DNA from: Halochromatium glycolicum
Lineage (GTDB): Bacteria > Pseudomonadota > Gammaproteobacteria > Chromatiales > Chromatiaceae
Assembly (NCBI RefSeq): GCF_016584085.1
Contig: NZ_NRSJ01000015.1
Span: 1-64,000, forward strand
DNA length: 64,000 bases
Direction of reading: 5' to 3'
Under the pieces are notes generated by a model. The model saw only the letters and a program-made list of their open reading frames with translations, was not told the DNA's origin and did not search any database. This document shows, one piece after another, positions 1 to 10,479 of the stretch (position 1 is the first letter of the stretch; each line of letters starts with the position of its first letter). Made by a program: the position numbers and the translations under genes.

Positions 1-2
1 GG

Positions 3-284
3 GCGGAGGCCGGGGCGGACCGCTTGGGCACAGCGAACGGCACCGGCTGGGCCAGCCGGTCTAGGCCCGAGCACGAAGGCTGGACAGACGAGTACGCCGT
101 GCAGGTGCCGGCGGCACTGCATCAAGACCTCCGCGCCGCGCGGCGCTGGCTCGACGGGCTGATCGCTGAGCGCAGAAGGGCACCGGCCGTGATCCTGCTC
201 GCCCATCCCAGCAGCGAAACCCTCGAGGCTTGGAATCGTCTGGTGGAGCTACTTGGCTTGATGCGGGATTCACGTCGGGCCTGA
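3..284 (+). CDS. 3' end of an unidentified gene running in from the left edge
   Basis: An open frame enters from the left window edge and stops at 284, giving at least 93 residues. The C-terminal part looks like a soluble helical domain (AALHQDLRAARRWLDGL, then a hydrophobic PAVILLAHP strand and a helix). I do not recognise the family. It lies upstream of mlaF with a 155-bp gap that shows no clear terminator. The frame could be chance because GC-rich DNA is open in several frames; the opposite strand is also open here. Only a longer sequence would settle it. Confidence 0.3.
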   Translation, partial: AEAGADRLGTANGTGWASRSRPEHEGWTDEYAVQVPAALHQDLRAARRWLDGLIAERRRAPAVILLAHPSSETLEAWNRLVELLGLMRDSRRA

Positions 285-439
285 CTCTGGGCCTAACGCG
301 AAGCCTGAGACAGGCCTTGACCCAGGCGGCGCTCGACGCGCAATCGCAAACGACTCGGCAGCGGGCTGGGTTGACGCTGCGCTGGGAGCCCGCGAGAATG
401 CCGAGCTTTAGCTCGCATCCCAAGCAACGATCAGACCAG

Positions 440-1300
440 ATGGAATCAGGTTCAACGGCGTCGCGGTCGAGCGGCGATGGGTCGCAGCGCGCGGCCAGTG
501 AGGCACTCGTGCGCGTGCGCGGCCTGCACTTTAGACGGGGCGAGCAGCGGATCTTCGACGGGGTCGACCTGGACATCCCACGCGGCCTGGTCACCGCGAT
601 CATGGGTCCGAGCGGCACCGGCAAGACCACCTTATTGAAGCTGATCAGCGGCCAGTTGCAGGCGGATGCAGGTGAGATCGAGGTCGACGGACAGTCCATC
701 GGCTCGCTCAGCCGCTCCGAGCTCTATGCGCTGCGCACCCGGATGGGAATGCTGTTCCAGAGCGGCGCGCTGCTGACCGATCTGGATGTCTTCGAGAACG
801 TAGCCTTTCCACTGCGCGAGCACGCCAAATTGCCCGAATCGGTGCTGCGCAAGCTGGTCTTGATCAAGCTCGAGGCCGTCGGGCTGCGCGGTGCCGCACG
901 GCTGATGCCGAGCGAGCTATCAGGCGGGATGGCGCGGCGGGTCGCACTCGCCCGAGCGGTCGCGCTCGACCCGACGATGATCATGTACGATGAGCCGTTC
1001 ACCGGTCAGGACCCGATCTCGATGGGCACATTGACCTCGCTGATTCGCCAGCTGAACGACGCCAGCGGCCTGACCAGCATCGTCGTCAGTCACGACGTCA
1101 GCGAGACCGCCGAGATCGCCGATCACCTCTACATCATCGCCAACGGTCAGATCATGGCCAGCGGCAGCCCCCGCGAGGTTGCCGCGAGCGACTCGGCCTG
1201 GGTCCGGCAATTCATGGACGGTGAGCCCGACGGCCCGGTCCACTACCACTACCCGGCAGCCCCGCTGGAGCAGGATCTGCTCCACAGCGCCGTCCACTGA
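440..1300 (+). CDS. mlaF: MlaF, ATPase of the Mla phospholipid transporter
   Basis: Cytoplasmic ABC ATPase that powers lipid movement between outer and inner membrane with MlaE, MlaD and MlaB, maintaining outer-membrane asymmetry. Visible motifs are Walker [10 protein letters not shown] (residues 56-64), the signature LSGGM, and Walker B IMYDEPF followed by a switch histidine in VVSHDVSE. The ATG at 440 gives 286 residues with a short hydrophilic N-terminal extension compared with the usual about 270. The frame is open further upstream but that part has no ABC similarity. First gene of mlaFEDCB, 11 bp before mlaE. Confidence 0.95.
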   Translation: MESGSTASRSSGDGSQRAASEALVRVRGLHFRRGEQRIFDGVDLDIPRGLVTAIMGPSGTGKTTLLKLISGQLQADAGEIEVDGQSIGSLSRSELYALRTRMGMLFQSGALLTDLDVFENVAFPLREHAKLPESVLRKLVLIKLEAVGLRGAARLMPSELSGGMARRVALARAVALDPTMIMYDEPFTGQDPISMGTLTSLIRQLNDASGLTSIVVSHDVSETAEIADHLYIIANGQIMASGSPREVAASDSAWVRQFMDGEPDGPVHYHYPAAPLEQDLLHSAVH

Positions 1301-1311
1301 GACGCATTCCA

Positions 1312-2091
1312 TTGCTCGATTCAATAGCGAGTCTGGGGCGCGCGGGGCTTGCGGCCGTGGCGAGCCTAGGCCGCGCCCACCTATTGCTGATCGGCATCCT
1401 TGGCGGTTTGCCATCCATGCTGATCCGACCCCGCTTGCTGGTGGCGCAGGTCTATAACCTCGGTGTGCTGTCGCTGCTGATCATCCTGGTCTCCGGGCTC
1501 TTCGTTGGGATGGTGCTGGGCCTGCAGGGACATTACGTCCTGTCCCAATTCGGCGCCGCCGAGAGCCTTGGCGTGATGGTCGCGGCCTCACTGGTCCGCG
1601 AGCTCGGGCCGGTCGTCACAGCCCTGTTGTTCGCCGGACGGGCAGGCTCGGCATTGACGGCCGAGATCGGGCTGATGAAGGCCACCGAGCAGCTGTCCGG
1701 CCTCGAGATGATGGCCGTCGACCCGGTCAAGCGCGTCTTGACGCCGCGTTTCTTTGGTGGATTGATCTCGATGCCGCTCTTGGCCGCCCTATTCAGCGCG
1801 GTCGGGGTGATCGGTGGCTGGTTCGTCGGTGTCGGACTGCTCGGCGTCGATGACGGCGCCTTCTGGGGGCAGATGCAGAGTAAGATCGACTTCAACGAGG
1901 ATGTGCTCAATGGCGTGATCAAGAGCCTGATCTTCGGACTGGTCGTGACCTGGATCGCGCTCTTTGAGGGGTATGATACGTCACCCACCTCAACTGGCGT
2001 CAGCCGCGCGACGACCCGAACCGTCGTGCATGCCGCGCTCGCCGTGTTGGGGCTCGACTTCGTTCTGACCGCACTGATGTTTGGAGGCTGA
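1312..2091 (+). CDS. mlaE: MlaE, permease of the Mla phospholipid transporter
   Basis: Inner-membrane permease of the MlaFEDB complex. The 259-residue protein has about five hydrophobic segments and the family core [25 protein letters not shown] (given here only as a landmark: residues about 97-121), which contacts MlaF. It starts with TTG at 1312, 11 bp after mlaF; no ATG lies at a sensible position. It is followed by mlaD after 3 bp, so the genes are almost certainly co-transcribed. Confidence 0.95.
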   Translation: MLDSIASLGRAGLAAVASLGRAHLLLIGILGGLPSMLIRPRLLVAQVYNLGVLSLLIILVSGLFVGMVLGLQGHYVLSQFGAAESLGVMVAASLVRELGPVVTALLFAGRAGSALTAEIGLMKATEQLSGLEMMAVDPVKRVLTPRFFGGLISMPLLAALFSAVGVIGGWFVGVGLLGVDDGAFWGQMQSKIDFNEDVLNGVIKSLIFGLVVTWIALFEGYDTSPTSTGVSRATTRTVVHAALAVLGLDFVLTALMFGG

Positions 2092-2094
2092 CGC

Positions 2095-2565
2095 ATGGCG
2101 CGAATTCGCCTGACTGAGATCCTGGTCGGCGCCTTCATGGTGCTGGGATTCGTCGCACTCTTCTTCCTGGCCATGCGCGTCAGCAACCTCAGCTTGGCCA
2201 CAGCCGAGGACGGCTACAGCCTGACGGCCAAGTTCGACAACATCGGTAGTCTGCGCGTGCGCGCACCGGTGACCATGGCCGGTGTCCGTGTTGGGCGGGT
2301 CGCCGCGATTGGCTTCGATCAGGAGACCTACCAGGCTGTGGTCACGCTGCGGATCGCCGAGCAATATGACCAGATCCCGACCGACACCTTCGCCAACATC
2401 TTCACCGCAGGACTGCTCGGCGAGCAGTACATCGGCTTGGACCCGGGCGCGAGCCCGGACATGCTGAGCAACGGCGACCGCATCGAGTTCACCCAGTCGG
2501 CGCTGGTCCTCGAGCAGATGATCGGGCAATTCTTGTTAAGCAAAGCAGAGGAGGGTGGCAAATGA
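2095..2565 (+). CDS. mlaD: MlaD, MCE-domain lipid-binding subunit
   Basis: Membrane-anchored periplasmic subunit that forms the lipid-conducting hexameric ring on MlaE. The 156-residue protein has an N-terminal transmembrane helix (about residues 9-30) followed by one MCE domain (about 38-115) with the typical GSLRVRAPVTMAGVRVG-like stretch. Length fits the single-MCE MlaD family. The ATG follows the mlaE stop by 3 bp and its own stop overlaps the mlaC start by 4 bp (ATGA). Confidence 0.95.
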   Translation: MARIRLTEILVGAFMVLGFVALFFLAMRVSNLSLATAEDGYSLTAKFDNIGSLRVRAPVTMAGVRVGRVAAIGFDQETYQAVVTLRIAEQYDQIPTDTFANIFTAGLLGEQYIGLDPGASPDMLSNGDRIEFTQSALVLEQMIGQFLLSKAEEGGK

Positions 2566-3156
2566 GAACGCTCCTGACGATTGGCCTATTGCTGCTGACC
2601 TGCGCTTTCGGCGCTCAGGGTGCCGATCAGACAGCAACCCAGCTGGTGCAGCGCACCGCCGAGGAGATGCTCGGTGCACTCGAGAACCGACGCGCCGAGG
2701 TCGAGCGCAAGCCGCAGCTGATCAACAAGCTCGTCAACAAGATCCTTGCGCCCCATTTCGACTTCGAGCAGATGACCCGGCTCGCGGTCGGACGCGACTG
2801 GCGCAAGGCGACCCCGGCTCAGCAGGAGGCGCTCGTCGACAGCTTCCGTGATCTGCTGGTCCGTACCTATGCGAAGTCGATCATGGAATATTCCGGACAG
2901 GACATCGTCTACGAGGCGTCGCGACCGGGAACCCGCTCCGGGACCGTCGTCGTCCCGACCGAGGTGCGGGCACCAGGCGCTGCACCGATCCCGATCGATT
3001 ACTCGATGATCGAGCGCGGCGACAGTTGGAAGGTCTACGATGTCGTGATCGATGGGGTCAGCATGATCTCCAACTACCGCAGTCAATTCCGCACCACGAT
3101 CGCGAGCTCGGGCATCGATGGCCTGATCGAGCAGCTGCGAGCCAAGACTGCCCGCG

Positions 3157-3164
<8 letters not shown>
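2562..3164 (+). CDS. mlaC: MlaC, periplasmic phospholipid shuttle protein
   Basis: Soluble periplasmic carrier that ferries phospholipid between the outer-membrane MlaA complex and the MlaFEDB complex. A clear signal peptide is present (residues 1-20, LLTIGLLLLTCAFGAQG, cleavage likely after AQG). The remainder matches the Tol-Tol-Ttg2/MlaC family, including the DFEQMTRLAVGRDWR and VYDVVIDGVSMISNYR segments. ATGA overlap with mlaD. No mlaA is in the window; the family partner is normally encoded elsewhere. Confidence 0.95.
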
Positions 3165-4832
<1,668 letters not shown>

Positions 4833-4859
4833 CCCACTCCCGCCGACCGTGACCCGCTG

Positions 4860-5558
4860 ATGTCCGACGACAAGCCAACGCTGACCATCGCGCTCTCCAA
4901 GGGCCGGATCTTCGAGCAGGCGCTGCCGCTGCTCGCCGCCGCCGATCTGCATCCGAGCGAGGACCCGGAGTCCAGCCGCAAGCTGATCCTTGCCACCAAT
5001 GATCCATGCGTGAAGCTGGTGATCATCCGCGCCAGCGATGTGCCGACCTATGTCGAGTATGGCGCGGCCGATCTCGGCATCGCCGGCAAGGACGTGCTGC
5101 TCGAGCATGGCGGCGACGGCCTCTACGAGCCGCTCGATCTGCGCATCGCCCGCTGCCGGCTGATGGTCGCCGGCCGGCCCGACGCCTCGCTCGAGCCGAC
5201 GGCAGCGCGCGGGCGGCTGCGGATCGCGACCAAGTATGTCCGCAGCGCCGAGCGGCACTTCGCCGCCAAGGGCCAGCAGGTCGAGATCATCAAGCTCTAC
5301 GGCTCGATGGAGCTGTCACCGCTGGTTGGCCTGTCCGATCTGATCGTCGACCTGGTCGAGAGCGGCGGCACCCTGAAGGCGAACGGCCTGGTGCCGCTCG
5401 AGCACATCGGCGATATCAGCTCGCGTTTGATCGTCAACAAGGCGGCCTGGAAGATGAAGCACGCGCGGGTGACCGGGCTGGTCGAGGCGCTGCGCGCCGC
5501 CGTCGAGGGCAACGCAGGCGAGCGCACCGCAGGCGAGCGCATGGGCGCGCAGGGCTGA
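4860..5558 (+). CDS. hisG: HisG, ATP phosphoribosyltransferase (short form)
   Basis: First enzyme of histidine synthesis, joining ATP and PRPP. At 232 residues it has the catalytic domain (start [20 protein letters not shown]-binding [14 protein letters not shown]) but not the C-terminal regulatory domain of the about 300-residue long form. Short HisG normally needs HisZ, which is not in this window. The C-terminus carries an exact in-frame 15-bp duplication (5513-5542) giving [10 protein letters not shown]. It follows murA by 27 bp, a common gammaproteobacterial order. Confidence 0.95.
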   Translation: MSDDKPTLTIALSKGRIFEQALPLLAAADLHPSEDPESSRKLILATNDPCVKLVIIRASDVPTYVEYGAADLGIAGKDVLLEHGGDGLYEPLDLRIARCRLMVAGRPDASLEPTAARGRLRIATKYVRSAERHFAAKGQQVEIIKLYGSMELSPLVGLSDLIVDLVESGGTLKANGLVPLEHIGDISSRLIVNKAAWKMKHARVTGLVEALRAAVEGNAGERTAGERMGAQG

Positions 5559-5919
5559 CGCCAGCGCCTGCCTTCAGACCACTCGGCCGCGTCTATCACC
5601 CCAGTGCGGCATCCTGCAGTGCGCCGATGCCGGCGCTCAATTTATACCCAAAGCACGTCAATGTTCGGCACGGCAGAGCGGAGGGTCGGGTGACGGCGAG
5701 TGGGGGTGTCGACGGCATGGATGCCGTCGTCAAGCCTCCACGGATGGATTCACGGCGTCCCCCCAAGACTGCGCCGAGCGCCGTGACGCGACCCGGAGCG
5801 GTCGAGTAAAACCGAAAACCGATTTGAGATGGGTATAGGTCGTGCCCATCAATGACTTGAGCAGTTCGCGTCATCATTACCAATCAAGAGCGAGTCTCCA
5901 GCCACCCGATGCTATCGCC
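5559..5919. other. hisG-hisD spacer with element-like inverted ends
   Basis: The 361-bp gap holds no convincing gene. TATACCCA (5643-5650) and TGGGTATA (5830-5837) form inverted ends about 180 bp apart, and a perfect hairpin GACGGCAT-GG-ATGCCGTC lies at 5711-5728. This looks like a small non-autonomous repeat element. I recall similar hairpin sequences (dispersed intergenic repeats) in other proteobacteria, but only one copy is visible here, so repetition is inferred. Confidence 0.4.
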
Positions 5920-7230
5920 ATGACCCAGATCGCCCGCCTGAAGACCACTGATCCCGATTTCGACACCCGTCTCGACGACCTGCTCGCCTGGGAGTCGGTC
6001 TCCGATACCGGCGTCAAGCAGACCGTCGATGAGATCATCGCCGCGATCCGCGCCCAAGGTGACGCCGCGCTGATCGACTACACCGCCCGCTTCGATCGCT
6101 GGCAGCCGCGGGACGCCAGCGCCCTCGCATTGGACCCGACCCGGCTGAGCGAGGCGCTGGCGCACATCCCGGCCGCGCAGCGCGAGGCGCTCGAGACCGC
6201 CGCGGCGCGCATCCGCAGCTATGCCGAGCACCAGCGCATGGAGGGCTGGGAGTTCGTCGACGGCGACGGCACCCGGCTCGGGCAAAAAGTGACCCCGCTC
6301 GATCGCGTCGGCCTCTATGTGCCGGGCGGCAAGGCGGCCTATCCGTCCTCGGTGCTGATGAACGCGATCCCGGCCAAGGTCGCCGGCGTTTCCGAGCTGG
6401 TGATGGTGGTGCCGACCCCGCAGGGCGAGCTCAACGAGCTGGTGCTGGCCGCGGCTGCGATCGCCGGGGTCGACCGCGCCTTCGCGATCGGCGGCGCGCA
6501 GGCCGTCGCCGCGCTCGCCTACGGCACCGAGCGCGTGCCGGCCTGCGACAAGATCGTCGGTCCCGGCAACATCTATGTCGCCACCGCCAAGCGCGCGGTA
6601 TTCGGCCAGGTCGGGATCGACATGGTCGCCGGCCCGTCCGAGATCCTGATCCTCTGCGACGGCGAGACCGACCCGGACTGGATCGCGATGGACCTGTTCT
6701 CGCAGGCCGAGCACGACGAGGATGCCCAATCGATCCTGATCGCCTGGGACGCCGACTACCTCGAGCGGGTCGCCGCCAGCATCGAGCGGCTGCTGCCGCA
6801 GATGGAGCGCAGCGCGATCATCGCCACCGCGCTCAATGACCGGGGCGCCCTGATCCTGGCCCGCGACGAGGACGAGGCCGCGGCGGTCGCCAACCGCATC
6901 GCGCCCGAGCATCTCGAGCTCTCGGTCGCCGAGCCCGAGGCCCTAGCGGCGAAGATCCGCCATGCCGGCGCCATCTTCATGGGCCGCTATACCGCCGAGG
7001 CGCTCGGCGATTACTGCGCCGGCCCGAATCATGTGCTGCCGACCTCGCGCACGGCGCGCTTCTCCTCCCCGCTCGGCGTCTATGATTTCCAGAAGCGCTC
7101 AAGCCTGATCCAGGCCTCGGCGGCCGGGGCGGCCGCGCTCGCCGGCACCGCTTCGACGCTCGCGCGCGGCGAGGGGCTGACCGCGCACGCCCGTTCCGCC
7201 GAGTACCGCGGCCCCGAGCACGAGGCCTGA
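5920..7230 (+). CDS. hisD: HisD, histidinol dehydrogenase
   Basis: Zinc- and NAD-dependent enzyme for the last two oxidation steps of histidine synthesis. The ATG at 5920 ([14 protein letters not shown]) gives 436 residues, the normal length; the frame is open 78 bp further upstream but those residues are not family-like. Visible family segments include [13 protein letters not shown], the catalytic QAEHDEDAQ region and the zinc/substrate-binding AGPNHVLPT. It is separated from hisG by a repeat-like spacer, so it may have its own promoter. Confidence 0.96.
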   Translation: MTQIARLKTTDPDFDTRLDDLLAWESVSDTGVKQTVDEIIAAIRAQGDAALIDYTARFDRWQPRDASALALDPTRLSEALAHIPAAQREALETAAARIRSYAEHQRMEGWEFVDGDGTRLGQKVTPLDRVGLYVPGGKAAYPSSVLMNAIPAKVAGVSELVMVVPTPQGELNELVLAAAAIAGVDRAFAIGGAQAVAALAYGTERVPACDKIVGPGNIYVATAKRAVFGQVGIDMVAGPSEILILCDGETDPDWIAMDLFSQAEHDEDAQSILIAWDADYLERVAASIERLLPQMERSAIIATALNDRGALILARDEDEAAAVANRIAPEHLELSVAEPEALAAKIRHAGAIFMGRYTAEALGDYCAGPNHVLPTSRTARFSSPLGVYDFQKRSSLIQASAAGAAALAGTASTLARGEGLTAHARSAEYRGPEHEA

Positions 7231-7304
7231 GCCGTGCCGCTATGCTACGCCCTGGACGGTGCCGCATGAGCCAAGACCGAGCACGAGGCCTGAGCCGCGC
7301 CGCT
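7212..7304 (+). repeat. Direct duplication at the end of hisD
   Basis: The last codons of hisD and the following bases (about 7214-7241) recur with one change at about 7277-7304, a copy of roughly 28 bp with a 63-bp period. The core is GAGCACGAGGCCTGAGCC. It looks like a recent tandem duplication that copied the gene end into the spacer before hisC. Confidence 0.8.
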
Positions 7305-7356
7305 CGCAACCTGCGCGATCCCGATCAAACGCTCGTCATGACTGCACGACCCGCCG

Positions 7357-8496
7357 ATGCCTGAGCCTCCTGAAACGCTGCCCCCCGAGATGCTGCTGCG
7401 CCCTGAGATCCAGGCGCTGAGTGCGTATCATGTCCCCGACGCGACCGGTCTGATCAAGCTCGACGCGATGGAGAACCCCTACGGCTGGCCGAACGCGCTG
7501 CGCGACGACTGGCTGCGCGCGCTGCGCGATGCCGAGCTGAACCGCTATCCAGACCCCCGCGCCGGAGCGCTGCAGACGGCGCTGCGCGAGGCGATGGCCA
7601 TCCCCGCCGGCATGGACCTGCTGCTCGGCAACGGCTCCGACGAGCTGATCCAGATGCTCGCCCTCGCGGTCGCCGCACCGGGGCAGGGCACGGGACGCGA
7701 GCCCGCACGACCGACCCTGCTCGCGCTCGAGCCCGGCTTCGTGATGTACCGGATGATCGCGCTGTTCGCGGGCCTGGAGTATGTCGGCGTGCCGTTGAAC
7801 GCCGACGACTTCGCGCTCGACCTCGATGCCACCCTTCAGGCCATCGAGGCGCACCAGCCGGCACTGACCTTCATCGCCTATCCCAACAATCCGACCGGCA
7901 ACCTGTTCGCCGCCGACGCCATCGAGCAGATCATCGCTGCCAGCCCGGGCCTGGTGATCGTCGACGAGGCCTACGCGCCCTTCACCGATGCCAGCTTCCT
8001 GCCGCGGCTCGGCGACTGGCCCAACCTGCTGGTGATGCGGACGGTCTCGAAGATGGGGCTGGCCGGGCTGCGGCTCGGCTATCTCGCCGGTCCCCCGGCC
8101 TGGATCGCGCAGTTCGACAAGGTCCGCCTGCCCTACAACGTCAACGTGCTCAGCCAGGCGAGCGCGGTGTTCGCATTGCGTCATCGCGCCGTCCTCGACC
8201 AGCAGACCCAGGCGATCCGCCGCGAGCGCGAGCGCCTGGCCGCCGCCCTGATCGCGCTCGACGCCGGCCGCGGTCGCCTGACGGTCTATCCGAGCGCGGC
8301 CAACTTCATCCTGGTGCGCACCGAGCCCGGCCGCGCCAGCGCGCTGTTCGACGGCCTACTCGAGCACGGCATCCTGATCAAGACGCTCGACGGCAGCCAT
8401 CCGCTGCTCGCCGACTGCCTGCGCCTCACCGTGGGCCTGCCGGAGGAGAACGCCAAGCTGCTCGAGGCCCTCGCGGCGATGATCGGACGCCGCTAA
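7357..8496 (+). CDS. hisC: HisC, histidinol-phosphate aminotransferase
   Basis: PLP-dependent class II aminotransferase making histidinol phosphate from imidazole-acetol phosphate. The 379-residue protein shows family features: LDAMENPYGWP near the N-terminus, FIAYPNNPTGN, VIVDEAYAPF and the PLP-binding lysine in TVSKMGLAGLRLGY. ATG at 7357 is the first good start. It lies 126 bp after hisD in the same direction, consistent with a his cluster downstream of murA. Aromatic-aminotransferase paralogs exist in this family, but the neighbours favour histidine synthesis. Confidence 0.95.
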   Translation: MPEPPETLPPEMLLRPEIQALSAYHVPDATGLIKLDAMENPYGWPNALRDDWLRALRDAELNRYPDPRAGALQTALREAMAIPAGMDLLLGNGSDELIQMLALAVAAPGQGTGREPARPTLLALEPGFVMYRMIALFAGLEYVGVPLNADDFALDLDATLQAIEAHQPALTFIAYPNNPTGNLFAADAIEQIIAASPGLVIVDEAYAPFTDASFLPRLGDWPNLLVMRTVSKMGLAGLRLGYLAGPPAWIAQFDKVRLPYNVNVLSQASAVFALRHRAVLDQQTQAIRRERERLAAALIALDAGRGRLTVYPSAANFILVRTEPGRASALFDGLLEHGILIKTLDGSHPLLADCLRLTVGLPEENAKLLEALAAMIGRR

Positions 8497-8592
8497 GAAG
8501 CCCAATCAAGAAGCCCGATCGAAATGCCCATTTGATTCGCACACGATCCTGATTTCGCAAGGCGCAGCAGCCGCTCTGTTAAGGCCGCTCAG
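8494..8592. repeat. Palindromic spacer repeat, family B (copy 1)
   Basis: Begins in the hisC stop codon with a 13-bp tandem duplication (AAGAAGCCCAATC / AAGAAGCCCGATC, 8495-8520), then CGAAATGCCC and TTGATTCGCAC, and ends near CTCTGTTAAGGCCGCTCAG. The inner part aligns with 40275-40334 and 46871-46928; the ends resemble 16784-16874 and 52173-52258. Confidence 0.6.
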
Positions 8593-8659
8593 CGTTACGC
8601 TGATAGTGCAAGACAGCGGAAATCCCGAGACCGATGGTCGCTGCCGCAATGGTCGTGGG

Positions 8660-8729
8660 GTAGGAGCCCGCTTGCGGGCGATCTTCGCCGCCGTGAGCGC
8701 GGCCTGGTCGCCCGCAAGCGGGCTCCTAC
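8660..8729. repeat. REP-like hairpin (perfect 22-bp inverted repeat)
   Basis: GTAGGAGCCCGCTTGCGGGC (8660-8679) plus GA is matched by its exact reverse complement at 8708-8729, with a 26-bp spacer. The form (TAGGAGC...GC stem near a gene end) is that of repetitive extragenic palindromes known in gammaproteobacteria such as Pseudomonas. It sits in the convergent 537-bp gap between hisC and the SEDS gene. The rest of that gap (8730-9033) shows nothing I can assign. Confidence 0.7.
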
Positions 8730-9033
8730 AGCGCTGAGAGCCAGATGGCAGGAAAAGGGTCTCGGCATTTCTGACGCGATGCACTAGCAGCCAATTCAGA
8801 GGCTCCGAGACCGCGTACCGCGAGCCTGACCGCAACGAGGCCAGCAAGGTAGCGCCACGACGAAATCGTCATTCTATTGCTACGCTGCAGGGCGCCAAAG
8901 GGGGACGCCGCGCGGGCCGTGCACTGGAGGTCGTAGCGCCCTGCACCAGAAGAGGCGCCTGAGATTCGCTCAGAGCTCGAATGCACTCTGGCAGCCGTTC
9001 TTGCGGAGCCGCGGTCAACTGCCGTGACTCGCC

Positions 9034-10449
9034 TCAAGCCTTGCGACCCGTTCCGGCCTTGGCTCGGCTGGACGGCGCTCGCCGTTTACCACCAGCTGGC
9101 GCCTTTGAGGACGAGGTCTTCGTCTTCTTCACAGCGGTGGCCTTCGCACGCGGCTTCACTGGTTCTCCATCCGAGATTGCCAGTACCAGCCCAAGGCTTG
9201 CGAACACCGTCACCAGACTGCTGCCGCCGTGACTGATCATCGGCAGCGTGATCCCGGTCAGCGGCAGCGCCTTGGTCACCCCACCGAGATTCAGCAGTGT
9301 CTGCACAGCCAACACGCTGGTGATCCCGATCGTCACCATCAAACCGAACGGCGTGCGGGCACGGGCGGCCAGGGTCAGCAGCCGGATAAACAAGACCGCG
9401 AAGACGGCTATGAGCAATAGGCTGCCGACATAGCCGAGCTCTTCGGCCAGCACGCTATAGATGAAATCCGACTCGGCAATCGGCGCGTAACGCGGCCTCG
9501 CCTCGCTGAAGCCCTCGCCCCAGAGGCCACCGGCAAACATCCCGGACAAACCCTGAAGCACCTGCCAGCCCGCGCCGGTCGGATCAGCGAACGGGTCCAG
9601 CCAGACCGCAAGACGGCGCTGGCCATGGCTGAAGAGGCTGATCAGGGCCGCCCCTGCGCCAGCGGCCAGCGCCAAACCGTAGATGGCGTACCCCGGTTGT
9701 CCGGTTCCGGCGACGAGCATCACCAACAGCGCCACCCCAAGGATCAGCACCAACCCAAGATCGCGCTGCATCAGCAGCAATGCCGTGACCAGGCCCCAAA
9801 CCAGCAGCAGCGGCCACAGCCTCCGCAGCGGCGGCAGCAGGCTCCGCCACCGGCTCAGCGCCTTGAGATGCTGGTCGATGAAACCTGCCGTGAAGAGCAC
9901 CAGCGTCAGCTTCAACAGCTCCGTCGGCGTGATGAAGCCGACCGCATAGACCGCGCCGCGGAAGCGCTGACCTGTGACCAGCAAGACGCCAAGGATCAGC
10001 AACGACAGTCCGGCCCAAAACCAGGTGGCGCGACGCGCCATTGCATAGCGACCGGCGCGCCCAGCGAGCGCGACGAGGACCAGGGCCGCAAGCGCAACCG
10101 GCAGCAGCACCAGCTCCATCCAGTCTGGCTCGGTTTCCCCGAACAGCCCCATCCGGACCTGGGCCAACAGACCAAAGGCACTGAGCAGCGCGGTCGTCGG
10201 CAACACGAGCTGGTCGCCGCGAAAGCGTGCGATGACGAAGGCGCCATGGACGGCGCCAAAGGCGGCAGCAAACACGAGCAGTGGCGCCCAGTCGGCGAGC
10301 TGGACGGCGAATCCGTCCTTTGGGCGCGCGCCCAATAGCATCAGATACCCTAGGAGCGCGATCATCAAGGCTGACAACAGCAGTCGGCGCTCAGGCCTGC
10401 GCAACGCCCAGGTCTCTTCGGCGGTCGTTGGTGTGCCCTTAGCTGCCAT
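9034..10449 (-). CDS. SEDS-family peptidoglycan glycosyltransferase (FtsW/RodA type)
   Basis: Predicted polytopic inner-membrane glycan-strand polymerase of the FtsW/RodA/SpoVE family. About ten to twelve hydrophobic segments are visible. Conserved stretches include TPTELLKLTLVLF, LLMQRDLGLVLIL, SDFIYSVLAEELGYVGS and LPLTGITLPMISHGGSS, all typical of SEDS. The C-terminus (about residues 432-471) is a Lys/Arg/Ser-rich tail likely to be cytoplasmic. It starts 31 bp after the upstream transpeptidase gene, so the pair should be one operon. Whether it is the main RodA/FtsW or an extra copy cannot be told from the window. Confidence 0.92.
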   Translation of the reverse strand: MAAKGTPTTAEETWALRRPERRLLLSALMIALLGYLMLLGARPKDGFAVQLADWAPLLVFAAAFGAVHGAFVIARFRGDQLVLPTTALLSAFGLLAQVRMGLFGETEPDWMELVLLPVALAALVLVALAGRAGRYAMARRATWFWAGLSLLILGVLLVTGQRFRGAVYAVGFITPTELLKLTLVLFTAGFIDQHLKALSRWRSLLPPLRRLWPLLLVWGLVTALLLMQRDLGLVLILGVALLVMLVAGTGQPGYAIYGLALAAGAGAALISLFSHGQRRLAVWLDPFADPTGAGWQVLQGLSGMFAGGLWGEGFSEARPRYAPIAESDFIYSVLAEELGYVGSLLLIAVFAVLFIRLLTLAARARTPFGLMVTIGITSVLAVQTLLNLGGVTKALPLTGITLPMISHGGSSLVTVFASLGLVLAISDGEPVKPRAKATAVKKTKTSSSKAPAGGKRRAPSSRAKAGTGRKA

Positions 10450-10479
10450 TGAAACGAATAACGCCTGCGCGGCAGGCGC

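Noticed and set aside
61..699. Leftward open frame opposite the start of mlaF
   Set aside because: Overlaps the ABC ATPase core and lacks motifs; antisense shadow.
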